A stretch of DNA of 64,000 nucleotides from an uncultured Methanomassiliicoccus sp. Its GTDB lineage: Archaea > Thermoplasmatota > Thermoplasmata > Methanomassiliicoccales > Methanomassiliicoccaceae. Shown here one piece after another: positions 1 through 7,896 of this stretch. The notes below the pieces were generated by a model. It ran no database searches. It was given only the letters and a program-made list of their open reading frames with translations, and had not been told where the DNA came from. Position numbers and translations under genes: made by a program. The stretch is taken from assembly GCA_944319735.1 (NCBI GenBank), contig CALUEU010000006.1, forward strand, positions 95,437 to 159,436, written 5' to 3'. The stretch's first letter is position 1. Each line of letters opens with the position of its first letter.

Positions 1-160
1 CTGAAGAAGCTGTTTTTAACAGGGCAGGAAGATTTTTTCCATTGCCGCACCCAAGTTCCAAAATATCTGATCCGGGAGGAAAGGGATTTTCATATAGCGG
101 CGGACCTTTCCAGACGGGATTTGATTTAGCGTATTCTTCTTCCCAGGCTTCTAATGTCAC
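1..160 (-). CDS. Class I SAM-dependent methyltransferase, N-terminal part (runs off window)
   Basis: The 53 visible codons begin at a GTG (160) whose last bases overlap the TGA of the upstream gene (GTGA overlap), so the two are probably translated together. The peptide starts VTLEAWEEEYAKSNPVWKG and reaches ILELGCGNGKN, a textbook motif I (SAM-binding glycine loop) of Rossmann-fold methyltransferases. The in-frame TGA just upstream rules out an earlier start. The acceptor-binding part lies outside the window, so the substrate cannot be told. Family call is secure, specificity unknown. Confidence 0.75.
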   Translation of the reverse strand, partial: MTLEAWEEEYAKSNPVWKGPPLYENPFPPGSDILELGCGNGKNLPALLKTASS

Positions 161-708
161 TGCATCTCATCCGAGAATATCATAAACCATGCAAAAACCA
201 TGATGGTTATAGATATAGGTTTAACAACAGTCACAGTCCCTTTTGGCAAACGGCCTGATGTATCCCGGACTGCTCTGAAAATCATGTCCTCTCCTTCAAA
301 AAGAGTCCACTCTTCCGTTTTTTCTTTTCTTTTTAATATGTAATTTTTTCCATACTCAGATATGGAGGATGTTGTTACATTTTGAAGAGAAACTACAGTA
401 ATCGGTTCATCTGATGACATTGTGCGCAGATCTCCTCCCGGATTCCTTACTCCGCCTTTTTTAATTGTATAATTTTCACCGGCGGATTCAAATGTCACCA
501 TTCTTCCAAACGATTTTGGAGATGAAAGTGTTGTTAATTCTTCATCTCCGTGCATCAGGTTCCATGCTGCACTCAGCCTGCTGGGGCGTAACCATTCATA
601 CTCGCCTGGTTCAAGGCATATTGGTTCAGTTTTGCCTTCTGATTTTAACTGAGTTGCAGTGTGCAAATAAACCCTCCGCAGTAGATAATGTTTCGACCGT
701 ATTTCCAA
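157..708 (-). CDS. Hypothetical protein, 183 aa or shorter
   Basis: I do not recognise a family. The ATG at 708 lies 83 bases inside the 3' end of hisD. A later start (for example the TTG near residue 15) or internal initiation is equally possible, because the part that looks like a folded domain begins around LEPGEYEWLRPSRLSAAWN. The protein is polar and mixed alpha/beta. It has no signal peptide, but a hydrophobic stretch near the C terminus (ISITIMVFAWFMIF) could be a membrane anchor. It sits between hisD and the methyltransferase in one minus-strand run and overlaps both, so co-transcription is likely. Function unknown. Confidence 0.55.
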   Translation of the reverse strand: MEIRSKHYLLRRVYLHTATQLKSEGKTEPICLEPGEYEWLRPSRLSAAWNLMHGDEELTTLSSPKSFGRMVTFESAGENYTIKKGGVRNPGGDLRTMSSDEPITVVSLQNVTTSSISEYGKNYILKRKEKTEEWTLFEGEDMIFRAVRDTSGRLPKGTVTVVKPISITIMVFAWFMIFSDEMQ

Positions 709-1876
709 TCTTGTCTAGTCCTTCTTTTTCAATTATCTGAACTGAAGACCTCTTCATAAAGTGCATCACATCCAGCCCAGAATATGTTGCTGCATATCCT
801 GCAGTAGGCAAAACGTGATTGGTTCCAGAAGCATAATCCCCGCAGGCTACAGGAGCATACTTGCCGACAAAAATTGAGCCAGCATGTTTTATCTTATTCA
901 AAGCTGACAAGGGATCCGCCACCTGTATTGAAAGATGTTCTGGAGCTAGTTCGTTAATAGCATCTATTGCATCTGAAAGACTGTCCACTACAGCATAACC
1001 TGCATTGTTAAGAGATTTTTCAATTATTTCTTTCCTCTGAGCCAGAGAAAGCATTTTTTCAATTTCTGAACCAACATCATCTGCAAGTTTCTGGCTGGTG
1101 GTTACAAGAATGCAGGCTGCATTTGGATCGTGTTCTGCCTGAGCCATGATGTCAGCTGCTGCGAATTTTGGATCTGCAGTCTCATCTGCCAATATGGCAA
1201 TCTCAGATGGTCCTGCTGGAAAATCAATCTCCACAGTATCTTTTAACATGAATTTAGCAGTGGTGACAAATACATTTCCAGGCCCTACAATTTTCTGAAC
1301 TTGTGCGATGCTTTCTGTTCCTAAGGCCATGGCAGCTATTGCCTGAGCTCCACCAACAGCGTAAATTTCATCTACACCTGCCAGATCAGCAGCTACAAGT
1401 GTGAGAGGATTTATTGGCGGCGGTGTGCAGCAGACTACTTTTCTGACGCCGGCAACTTTTGCTGGAATAGTACACATTAAAACTGTAGAGGGATATGACG
1501 CTCTGCCGCCTGGAACATATGCACCTACGCTCTCAAGAGGTGTCGTTTTGACTCCAAGCGTCAAACCTGGACAGACTTCTTTTAACCACATGTCCGACGG
1601 ACGCTGCATAATGTGGAAAGCTTCAATATTCTTTTTTGAGGTTTTAAGAGCATCAATTAAGCTTGGATCTACAGAATCATAGGCTTTGTCAATTTCTTCA
1701 CGGCTGACTTTGATGGATTCACGTTTGACTTTATCAAAACGCTCTGTGAGTTCTAGTAATGCAGAGTCTCCATTGATTTTTACATTATTGATTATGTCTT
1801 CAACTGGCTGCCGCACTTCTGAAAGGGTGCCTTTACGCCTTGCTGTCCATTCACTGATGTTTACTTTGCCCCACAT
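626..1876 (-). CDS. hisD: Histidinol dehydrogenase
   Basis: Catalyses the last two oxidation steps of histidine synthesis, histidinol to histidine with two NAD+, in the cytoplasm. At 416 aa it is the usual length. Family motifs are present: AQAEHDP (zinc ligands Gln and His of the family), GDYASGTNHVLPT (a further metal-site Asp and the conserved His) and a C-terminal EGLFAH segment. The start ATG at 1876 follows a TATA-like TTTAAA (about 1905 on the minus strand) at the distance expected for a leaderless transcript. No other his gene is in the window. Confidence 0.95.
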   Translation of the reverse strand: MWGKVNISEWTARRKGTLSEVRQPVEDIINNVKINGDSALLELTERFDKVKRESIKVSREEIDKAYDSVDPSLIDALKTSKKNIEAFHIMQRPSDMWLKEVCPGLTLGVKTTPLESVGAYVPGGRASYPSTVLMCTIPAKVAGVRKVVCCTPPPINPLTLVAADLAGVDEIYAVGGAQAIAAMALGTESIAQVQKIVGPGNVFVTTAKFMLKDTVEIDFPAGPSEIAILADETADPKFAAADIMAQAEHDPNAACILVTTSQKLADDVGSEIEKMLSLAQRKEIIEKSLNNAGYAVVDSLSDAIDAINELAPEHLSIQVADPLSALNKIKHAGSIFVGKYAPVACGDYASGTNHVLPTAGYAATYSGLDVMHFMKRSSVQIIEKEGLDKIGNTVETLSTAEGLFAHCNSVKIRRQN

Positions 1877-1960
1877 TAAGACGAATTATGCTTAAGAAGG
1901 ATTTAAACTTCATGCAAGACTTCACTATATTTTAAAGTTAAACACTTGGAAATGAACTTA

Positions 1961-1979
1961 GACACTCATATAAAGTGTC
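1961..1979. promoter_or_regulatory. Inverted repeat in the hisD / parvulin divergent promoter region
   Basis: GACACT and AGTGTC arms of 6 bases around a 7-base spacer (CATATAA). It lies between the divergent start codons of hisD (1876) and the parvulin gene (2034), about 20 bases upstream of the TATA-like box of the latter. A regulator-binding site is possible but untested. Confidence 0.35.
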
Positions 1980-1999
1980 AGTCGTATGGAGCGGAGCGA

Positions 2000-2012
2000 T
2001 GGGTATATATTG
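2000..2012 (+). promoter_or_regulatory. TATA box of the parvulin gene
   Basis: GGTATATATTG about 28 bases before the ATG at 2034, the spacing of archaeal leaderless genes. No Shine-Dalgarno sequence precedes the ATG. Confidence 0.6.
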
Positions 2013-2033
2013 TAAAAAATATTCCGCGCATTT

Positions 2034-2315
2034 ATGGCAACAAAAGTTCGTGCAGCCCATATACTTGTAAGCAGTCAACTTAGAGCTCAGCAATTAATAG
2101 GCCGTATAAGAAACGGTGAAAGCTTTGAAGCACTTGCTAAAGAGTACTCAACATGCCCGTCCAAATCAAATGGCGGAGATCTTGGATATTTTGAACGTGG
2201 ACAAATGGTAAAGCCATTTGAAGATGCTGCATTCAATGGGAAAACTGGTGAGATCGTAGGACCAGTAAAGACTGATTTTGGCTACCATGTTATCAAGATC
2301 ATTGATGTCCAATAA
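2034..2315 (+). CDS. Single-domain parvulin-type peptidyl-prolyl cis-trans isomerase
   Basis: A 93-aa PpiC/parvulin domain and nothing else: RAAHILV at the start, CPSKSNGGDLGYFERGQMVKPFEDAAF in the middle and VKTDFGYHVIKI at the end match the rotamase fold. There is no signal peptide, so it acts in the cytoplasm, probably as a folding catalyst. A second copy with the same architecture is at 47184-47465. The gene is monocistronic, with a TATA box upstream and a hairpin terminator downstream. Confidence 0.9.
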   Translation: MATKVRAAHILVSSQLRAQQLIGRIRNGESFEALAKEYSTCPSKSNGGDLGYFERGQMVKPFEDAAFNGKTGEIVGPVKTDFGYHVIKIIDVQ

Positions 2316-2318
2316 TCC

Positions 2319-2339
2319 GACTGCAGACAACCTGCAGTC
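2319..2339 (+). terminator. Hairpin after the parvulin gene
   Basis: Perfect 8-bp stem GACTGCAG / CTGCAGTC with loop ACAAC, starting 4 bases after the stop codon and followed by A/T-rich sequence. Confidence 0.6.
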
Positions 2340-2419
2340 ATAATTTCATTTACATAATACAAATTTATCAATAAAATAGTAATTAAGTTTTAAGCAGCTT
2401 ATCGAAGTGCTGTGTACTA

Positions 2420-2791
2420 TCAGCAGTCTGATGTCTGAGTTTTGATAGATAAAACGTGTATGCTCACCAATATACCTACGATTATGAGAATAAGCAACAG
2501 TATTGAATTTTTATAAGTAAAAAACATTGAAATAGCAAGCATGATCCATAAAAATGCCAGGGTTTTGTATTTTAAAGACTTCGGAACTCCCTTACCATTC
2601 TGATAGTTTTCTATAAACGGTCCAAAGTGTTTAGTTTTTACAAGCCAATTGTGCATTCTTGGATTTCCAGCACTGAATAACGCTGCAGCTGCAAGGATAA
2701 AAGGCGTAGTGGGCATAACCGGCAGTACAATTCCGACTGCCCCAAGCATTACGGCAATCACACCCAGTACTGTATAAGCAGCGCGTTTCAT
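2420..2791 (-). CDS. DUF454 (YbaN-type) small membrane protein
   Basis: A 123-aa protein with about four hydrophobic segments. It opens with AYTVLGVIAVMLGAVGIVLPVMPTTPFIL, the conserved PxMPTTPF signature of the DUF454/YbaN family, followed by a short basic loop (NPRMHNWLVKTKHFGPFIENYQNGKGVP) typical of the family. Membrane location is clear, biochemical role is not known. It stands alone between the parvulin gene and a thioredoxin-like gene on the other strand. Confidence 0.8.
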   Translation of the reverse strand: MKRAAYTVLGVIAVMLGAVGIVLPVMPTTPFILAAAALFSAGNPRMHNWLVKTKHFGPFIENYQNGKGVPKSLKYKTLAFLWIMLAISMFFTYKNSILLLILIIVGILVSIHVLSIKTQTSDC

Positions 2792-2940
2792 GGCATATCC
2801 ATCATGTCATTATCATATTAGAAAAAACCGCATTATTAACTTTTGTTACGCTGAAGATTTACAAAAATCATCTAGAGGTGATAGCAAAGCGCACAAAAAT
2901 AATCAACAGTTTACTCAAAAAAACATCTGAGGTCAAAAAG

Positions 2941-3225
2941 ATGGATAGACTGATTTACTTTTGGGGCAGAGAGTGCCCGCATTGTGCAAAATTACATCCG
3001 GTCGTGGAAGATGCATCTAAAGAGATAACTCAGCCCATTGAAAGGCTTGAAGTTTGGCACTCTGCTGAAAATGCTCAGTTGATGGAGTCATATTCAAAAC
3101 AAGTAGAAAGCTCGTGCGGAAGCGGCCTCGGTGTCCCAACACTATACAATGAAAAGACCGGCAAAGCCATATGTGGTGACCGCCTGTCTAAGGAGAATAT
3201 AATTGATTGGGCAAACGAAAAGTAA
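2941..3225 (+). CDS. Thioredoxin-fold protein with CPHC active site
   Basis: 94 aa if started at the ATG at 2941, which has a good ribosome-binding site (GAGGTC, 2929-2934). An in-frame GTG at 2878 would add 21 basic residues with no family match. The sequence IYFWGRECPHCAKLHPVVEDA is a thioredoxin/glutaredoxin fold with a CxxC pair, and GVPTLYN supplies the cis-proline (VPT) expected later in the fold. Probably a cytoplasmic disulfide reductase or electron carrier; partner unknown. It ends one base before the convergent gene at 3226. Confidence 0.75.
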   Translation: MDRLIYFWGRECPHCAKLHPVVEDASKEITQPIERLEVWHSAENAQLMESYSKQVESSCGSGLGVPTLYNEKTGKAICGDRLSKENIIDWANEK

Positions 3226-3831
3226 TCAGATGTCCAGCAACGATATTTCTGGATTCTCTATAAACATATTGAGGTCTGCCATGAATCCAGAGGCCTCCTC
3301 CCTTGATATATATGCTGAATCAAATACAAGGGAGGCGTATATTATTTTACTATTTACAAGGCCGCTTCCAGACAACGAAAAGTCATTGTAAATCATGCTT
3401 ATGCCGAGAACACAAACTTCCGAAGAAGTTGGTATTATTATGGGATAAGTCTCACCTTTTACCCCATATGGCAGAATTGCAAATGTAGGGGAAGAATATG
3501 CTGGTCTGTGTTCTAATTCATAGGCAATTGTGAACATGTCTTTCTTGTCCGCATCTTTAATTACTGAACCAAACACTTCCAGATCGTATACATTTTGAAT
3601 GAAGAGTCTTTCTCCATCAATGTATGAATTCAGATCAGGGTGTTTCTTAAGAGCTGCGACTACTGCTTTCATTACGAATGGTATGTAATCTATCCTGACA
3701 CATTTCACTTCTTCTGCGTATTTTTTTACCTTTTCTTTCATACAAAATAAAGCTGTTGCATCTATAGCTGACGTAAGCGTCGTAAGTACAGAAAGTCTAT
3801 TATGAGCTGCATATTCCATTTCTTGTTGCAT
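3226..3831 (-). CDS. E2-type (2-oxoacid dehydrogenase acyltransferase) catalytic-domain homologue, active site apparently lost
   Basis: 201 aa with the fold signature of the lipoate acyltransferase/chloramphenicol acetyltransferase superfamily: VTTFTE-like LTTLTSAIDATAL near residue 16, then YIPFVMKAVVAALKKHPDLNSYIDGERL. The usual catalytic FDHRxxDG motif is replaced by VFDSAYISREE, so the catalytic His and the following Asp-Gly are missing. There is no lipoyl domain and no E1 or E3 gene nearby. It may be a binding or structural derivative, or act on another substrate. ATG at 3831, possible SD CAGGT just upstream. Confidence 0.6.
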   Translation of the reverse strand: MQQEMEYAAHNRLSVLTTLTSAIDATALFCMKEKVKKYAEEVKCVRIDYIPFVMKAVVAALKKHPDLNSYIDGERLFIQNVYDLEVFGSVIKDADKKDMFTIAYELEHRPAYSSPTFAILPYGVKGETYPIIIPTSSEVCVLGISMIYNDFSLSGSGLVNSKIIYASLVFDSAYISREEASGFMADLNMFIENPEISLLDI

Positions 3832-3921
3832 GTTTTACCTGATTGACCATTTTTCAACCCATATTATTTATTCATGACGATGAGAAATGATTAATAAACA
3901 ATAAGCTCCAAACTGTATTGT

Positions 3922-4212
3922 ATGGACAAATTCGAAGATAAATGTACGAATTTGAAAAGCATGGATGATCTAGAAAGGACAGATAACGTAGAGGAAATGG
4001 AGAAAAAGTGCATCTGCCCCAATTGTCCTACATACAATAGCTGTGCTTCATCCAATAAAGAGTATCTGTACTGTTTCAAAGGGGGAAGCCCATGCATAAC
4101 TGATAAAAAGAGATGCATCTGTCCTGACTGCCCCGTGTATGAATCTTCAGGTCTTAGAAACGTATTTTACTGTATAAACGGTTCCGAGGTTGAGATTAGA
4201 AATAGTCACTAA
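3922..4212 (+). CDS. DUF2769 cysteine-rich protein (first of a pair)
   Basis: 96 aa with two copies of a C-x-CP-x-CP-x(7-8) knuckle (CICPNCPTYNSC and CICPDCPVYESSG), each followed by a lone Cys in a YCF or YCI context. This spacing is characteristic of DUF2769 proteins of methanogens, and the cysteines suggest Zn or Fe-S binding. The start ATG is about 25 bases after a TATA-like TTAATAAAC, so the mRNA is probably leaderless. It is co-directional with, and 17 bases from, a paralogue. Function unknown. Confidence 0.7.
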   Translation: MDKFEDKCTNLKSMDDLERTDNVEEMEKKCICPNCPTYNSCASSNKEYLYCFKGGSPCITDKKRCICPDCPVYESSGLRNVFYCINGSEVEIRNSH

Positions 4213-4229
4213 TCCAGCGAGGAAGCTAA

Positions 4230-4511
4230 ATGAAGAGTATTCAGGATATGAACCGCCTCAGCCCTGAAAAGAGAAGGGAGGCTATAGCAGACATGCGCAA
4301 TAAATGCGCATGTCCCTCTTGCCCTACATACACTGAGTGTGCTGCAGATAGGAAAGAAACTACATTTTGTTTTTATGGAAAATCATTAGACTGTATAAAA
4401 AGAGAAATTTCCTGCAAGTGCCCCAAATGTTCTGTTCATGATGAGTATGGATTCCGAAAAAAATACTATTGCACCAAAGGCGGAGAAAACACGGCTCCCA
4501 AGCGCCTGTAG
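4230..4511 (+). CDS. DUF2769 cysteine-rich protein (second of a pair)
   Basis: 93 aa, same layout as its neighbour: CACPSCPTYTECA, then CKCPKCSVHDEYGFRKKYYC. Unlike the first copy, the second knuckle has Ser in place of Pro after the third Cys. A strong ribosome-binding site (GAGGAAG) precedes the ATG, so it is likely translated from a bicistronic mRNA with the 3922 gene. Ends in TAG. Function unknown. Confidence 0.7.
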   Translation: MKSIQDMNRLSPEKRREAIADMRNKCACPSCPTYTECAADRKETTFCFYGKSLDCIKREISCKCPKCSVHDEYGFRKKYYCTKGGENTAPKRL

Positions 4512-4528
4512 GTCAATTTCTTACTGAA

Positions 4529-4540
4529 GATTATAAATAG
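4529..4540 (+). promoter_or_regulatory. TATA box of the SRP RNA gene
   Basis: GATTATAAATAG centred about 27 bases before the first base of the RNA helix at 4562. Confidence 0.65.
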
Positions 4541-4561
4541 GTTCAGGAGATTAGTCGAACT

Positions 4562-4872
4562 GCTAGGCTTGACCGGGACGTTCGGCACGCCCTTATACAC
4601 CGTAAACTGTCGATAACGGGGGTGACAACGGGGGACGGCGTAACCTGAGAGAAGCGAGCCCAGCCATCGACAATGAAGTCTTGTCCTATGGAGTTGGAAG
4701 CTGTCTGCGGGGGCAGCTGGAGAGCGGTCCCCCTTACACTGATCATGGAGAACGGGCCAGGCCCTGACGGGAGCAGCCTTACCATGGATTACTAACGTTC
4801 AGAGGGTCGCAGGGCTGAGAAGAAGACTGGATCACTCGTAACGATTGGGGCATCAACCTCCGCGGCCTAGCG
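4562..4872 (+). ncRNA. ffs: Signal recognition particle RNA (archaeal 7S RNA)
   Basis: About 310 nt. The terminal helix GCTAGGC (4562-4568) pairs with GCCTAGC (4865-4871), as in archaeal helix 1. The domain IV hairpin that binds SRP54 is visible around 4753-4790 as GGGCCAGGCCCTGACGGGAGCAGCC, with the invariant asymmetric loop GGGAGCAGCC. The SRP19/Alu-end sequences flank it as expected. It scaffolds SRP19/SRP54 for co-translational targeting of secreted and membrane proteins. Its last bases overlap the stop codon of the convergent gene. Confidence 0.93.
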
Positions 4873-5868
4873 CTTTAGTTTTACATTTGAGGGTAGCTTA
4901 CTTGGATTGCAACCAGTTATTTTCTCGATTGAAAAATCGAAAAGTACAACGGATTGTGTATCATCTTTTAACACAAGTTTTTTAGAATCATTTATACTTC
5001 CAACGACCACAGCATCTAACCCTCCTTCTGCAAAGATATCTATTATCTCTTGAGAATTATTTGAGTCGCAGGTCAGGACATATCCGCATCCCTGATATGC
5101 TTTCATCCATTGGATAGGATCCTCTTTCGGTGGTATAGGTATTTTATCAACATAGACCTCTGCACCTACGCCACTTGTTTCCAATAGCATTCCCAGAGTT
5201 CCAAGGCATCCAGGATTGCTTATGTCTTTAGCGGATTTTGCCAAATGCAGTTTTCCGATCTTATTCATTAAAAGAAGCTGCTCACGACAGTGTTCAGCAG
5301 TTTTTTTGGAAGTAGTGTCCCAAGCATAAGGAAGAGTTTCTGGGAAAAATCCATCCAGATCTATCGCCATGATTATGTCATCGCCTGATTCTGCGGTGTG
5401 GGAGAAGATAGCATTGCCTGCATCCACAGTGCCCAATATTGCCACATCGATTGCATTATATTCACAATCTGGGTGTGTATGGCCACCAACTATGGGGACT
5501 CCGAATTTCCTCACTGCTGACTCCATACCTTTCATCACTTCAGCACAGACTTTCTCATCTTTAGAGGATACTATATCAACCATGGCTAAAGGTATGCCGC
5601 CCATAGCTGCTACATCATGAATGTTCACAAGAACGGCAAAATATCCAGCATAAAACGGATGAATCTTCATCAGTGTTTCCATTATACCGTCTGCAGCTAA
5701 CAGGAGTTCACTCCCATTGTGCATGATTACAGCACAATCTTCTCCATATGCAGCCAATATGTTTTCCTGTGGTATGGAGGGAAAGAAATCGACTACGTTG
5801 GATATTGTCCTCTTTCGTGTTACCCCGTGAAATGTTTTAATCTCCGCAGCCAGGGTTACTAAATCCAT
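4867..5868 (-). CDS. AIR-synthase/SelD-like protein, methanogenesis marker protein 2 type
   Basis: 333 aa of the PurM/AIR synthase ATP-binding fold: GEDCAVI and LLLAADGI near the N terminus, NIHDVAAMGGIP (residues ~82-93), GGHTHPD, and SAKDISNPGCLGTLGML (the glycine-rich C-domain segment). Length and these motifs match the methanogen-specific subfamily annotated as marker protein 2, found in methanogens but of unknown reaction. It probably uses ATP to activate a substrate. The ATG at 5868 has a TATA-like ATATATAT about 28 bases upstream and no SD, so it is leaderless. The TAG stop lies inside the 3' helix of the SRP RNA. Confidence 0.75.
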   Translation of the reverse strand: MDLVTLAAEIKTFHGVTRKRTISNVVDFFPSIPQENILAAYGEDCAVIMHNGSELLLAADGIMETLMKIHPFYAGYFAVLVNIHDVAAMGGIPLAMVDIVSSKDEKVCAEVMKGMESAVRKFGVPIVGGHTHPDCEYNAIDVAILGTVDAGNAIFSHTAESGDDIIMAIDLDGFFPETLPYAWDTTSKKTAEHCREQLLLMNKIGKLHLAKSAKDISNPGCLGTLGMLLETSGVGAEVYVDKIPIPPKEDPIQWMKAYQGCGYVLTCDSNNSQEIIDIFAEGGLDAVVVGSINDSKKLVLKDDTQSVVLFDFSIEKITGCNPSKLPSNVKLKR

Positions 5869-5957
5869 GGTTCATACATGGCGGAGGGGCATATATATCT
5901 TACCTGACTGTTAAACTACCCATTGTTTGAATTTGATTATGCCTGAGTCATATTTTC

Positions 5958-6545
5958 TTAAATTTCAAAGAGTGTTGTTTGTTTTGTCTGCTTTGAATAC
6001 TGACTGATTTCTACCAGTTGGGATAGCATCTGGCTCAGTAAGTCTTCATACATGTCTTTGAATTTTTCTTCATTGTAGTATATATATGCAATATTGCTGT
6101 CGAAATTTTTCATATTGGTGCGCTGCAGTATCTTTTTTGCTTCTTGCTTGTCTTCTTTGCTAGCCTGTTCTAGATTGGGCTGATCTTTTACACCGGCTTT
6201 TTTCAACTCATCCATAAATACAGCCCGCTTGAAAAGTTTGCAAAAAGTGTGTAATACTAACAGATCTGCTTCAGATCCGCTGCAGATATTTCTGGAACAT
6301 TCTCCAACTAGTCCATATATGTCAAGATTTTTTGTTTTTACAGGAATGTAAAGTTTAGAAGGTGGAATATCTTTTTCTTTTAATAAGTTCAGATCAGATA
6401 AAGCCCTTAGATATCCTGTAAGAATTAATTTATGCATTGTGATTCCGTTGCTCTCTAATTCTCGGGACAAGGCGCTTATCGACTTTCCATCTGAACCTAT
6501 TAATTCAAAGATTATATCTTTCAATGGACGTTGTGGATCAAACAT
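5958..6545 (-). CDS. Hypothetical protein with N-terminal winged-helix-like domain
   Basis: 195 aa from the ATG at 6545. A longer frame to 6602 exists, but a TATA-like TTTATAATTA (6575-6584) would place transcription start near 6554. Residues ~8-70 (IIFELIGSDGKSISALSRELESNG, then YLRALSDLNLLKEKDIPPSKLY) look like a winged helix. The C-terminal half is charged and helical and ends in a Ser/Gln/Thr-rich tail. It is divergent from the ABC ATPase gene, and GGTAA/TTACC motifs lie between them, so it could regulate that gene. This is inference; no family recognised. Confidence 0.55.
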   Translation of the reverse strand: MFDPQRPLKDIIFELIGSDGKSISALSRELESNGITMHKLILTGYLRALSDLNLLKEKDIPPSKLYIPVKTKNLDIYGLVGECSRNICSGSEADLLVLHTFCKLFKRAVFMDELKKAGVKDQPNLEQASKEDKQEAKKILQRTNMKNFDSNIAYIYYNEEKFKDMYEDLLSQMLSQLVEISQYSKQTKQTTLFEI

Positions 6546-6710
6546 TAGGTAACCAAATAAGTAAACAAATAGGTAATTATAAACTTTTTTAAAGAATCTC
6601 AAAAAATGAGAGTAATGAATAAGATATTACCCATATATTAGTTGATATTACTATATATACTGGTAATTCAATATATCCTCAGCATATCAATAAGAACGAG
6701 TTGGGCATCT

Positions 6711-7547
6711 GTGACTCTCAAAATAAATGATTTAGTTTTTGGATATGGAGAAAGAAAAGTATTGGATGGCTTTTCATTTAAAGCCGAAGGCAACAGGGTC
6801 ATTTCAATACTTGGTCCAAATGGCGTTGGAAAAACCACTCTTCTGAAATGCATATGTGGGTTTATCGAACCGCAATCTGGTTCCGTAGAAATTGACGGAA
6901 AGAATGTTAAAGATCTGTCTTCAAAAGAACTTGCTAAACACATTGGGTATGTACCTCAAAAATGCCCTGTTCCTCGTACAACGGTATTTGATACAGTCTT
7001 GATAGGCAGACGGCCTTACATAGAATGGGGGGCAACGAGCAAAGACATAGAAATTACCTGGAATGCCCTCGAATCACTGGGTTTGACCGATCTTGCCCTT
7101 AGATATGCAGACGAGATAAGTGGTGGAGAGTTTCAGAAAGTTCAGATTGCTAGAGCCATTGTTCAGGAACCGAGCGTATTGATATTAGATGAACCAACTA
7201 ATAATCTCGATATTGCAAATCAGCACATGACAATGCATATGGTTCTGGATGCTGTGAATTCCAAGGGAATCTGCACAATAATGACTATGCACGATATCAA
7301 TTTGGCTGTCCATTACTCAGATCTGCTGATGTTTGTCAAAGGTGGAAAAATAGCAGGCTACGGTGGTGCAGAAATAATAACTGAAAAGCTCATCAGAGAA
7401 GTATATGGGATGGACGTAGACATAATTGATCATCTTGGAACCCCATTTGTAATACCAAAGAGAAAATATCAGCATATCCATACACATCCACACAGTGCCG
7501 AAGACCACCTTCTAGAAGGATATACTGGTACAGAATTTGTAGAGTAA
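6711..7547 (+). CDS. ABC transporter ATP-binding protein, FecE/BtuD type, with His-rich tail
   Basis: 278 aa from the GTG at 6711 (VTLKINDLVFGYG). Walker A GPNGVGKTT, Q-loop YVPQK, signature ISGGEFQKV, Walker B VLILDEPTNNLD and the H-loop MTMHDIN are all intact. It belongs to the iron-chelate/cobalamin importer class. After the usual end it has a tail KYQHIHTHPHSAEDH rich in His, a plausible metal-binding extension. No permease or binding protein is adjacent, so it must pair with a membrane partner elsewhere. A TATA-like ATATATAC (6652-6660) lies upstream. Confidence 0.85.
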   Translation: MTLKINDLVFGYGERKVLDGFSFKAEGNRVISILGPNGVGKTTLLKCICGFIEPQSGSVEIDGKNVKDLSSKELAKHIGYVPQKCPVPRTTVFDTVLIGRRPYIEWGATSKDIEITWNALESLGLTDLALRYADEISGGEFQKVQIARAIVQEPSVLILDEPTNNLDIANQHMTMHMVLDAVNSKGICTIMTMHDINLAVHYSDLLMFVKGGKIAGYGGAEIITEKLIREVYGMDVDIIDHLGTPFVIPKRKYQHIHTHPHSAEDHLLEGYTGTEFVE

Positions 7548-7601
7548 TCAAATGAAAATTGTCATCTCCCGTATGACAACTTGTAGATAAGAGATCAAAT
7601 G

Positions 7602-7617
7602 AAGTATGCTTTGGCAT
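7602..7617. terminator. Hairpin downstream of the FecE-like gene
   Basis: GTATGC / GCATAC stem with loop TTTG about 55 bases after the stop, with a T6 run 16 bases further on. A weak intrinsic-type terminator candidate. Confidence 0.35.
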
Positions 7618-7896
7618 ACAACGCATGTATTTTTTCGAGAATTGTGAAAATATGGGCAGGAAATATATTTGTTACCATATTAGGTAAATAATAAAATATC
7701 TCTAAAGTTTTCTATAATGCCTGACAAAATCCAGCGGTCGTGGCAAAAGTTCAGATAGTGTAAAATACACAATGTGTGATATGCTGGCAGACAAAAATTG
7801 TATCCTACAAAAAGACCTTAGTATGACAAAGTAGGACAATGACATATTTTATATACTTCTTGAGTCATACATAATCTGCAAATCTGAGGCATTCGC
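7618..7896. other. Intergenic region before the RHH gene
   Basis: No gene is seen between 7548 and 7896. The region holds the small hairpin above, an inverted TTACC-ATATTA-GGTAA at 7672-7687, and a TATA-like TTTTATATAC near 7847-7856. The TATA-like box is about 45 bases before the ATG at 7897, giving a ~20-nt leader with GAGGC as possible SD. Confidence 0.4.

Noticed and set aside
4543..4785. 80-aa reading frame on the minus strand
   Set aside because: It lies antisense to the SRP RNA, whose structure fully explains the sequence; no start signal or homology.
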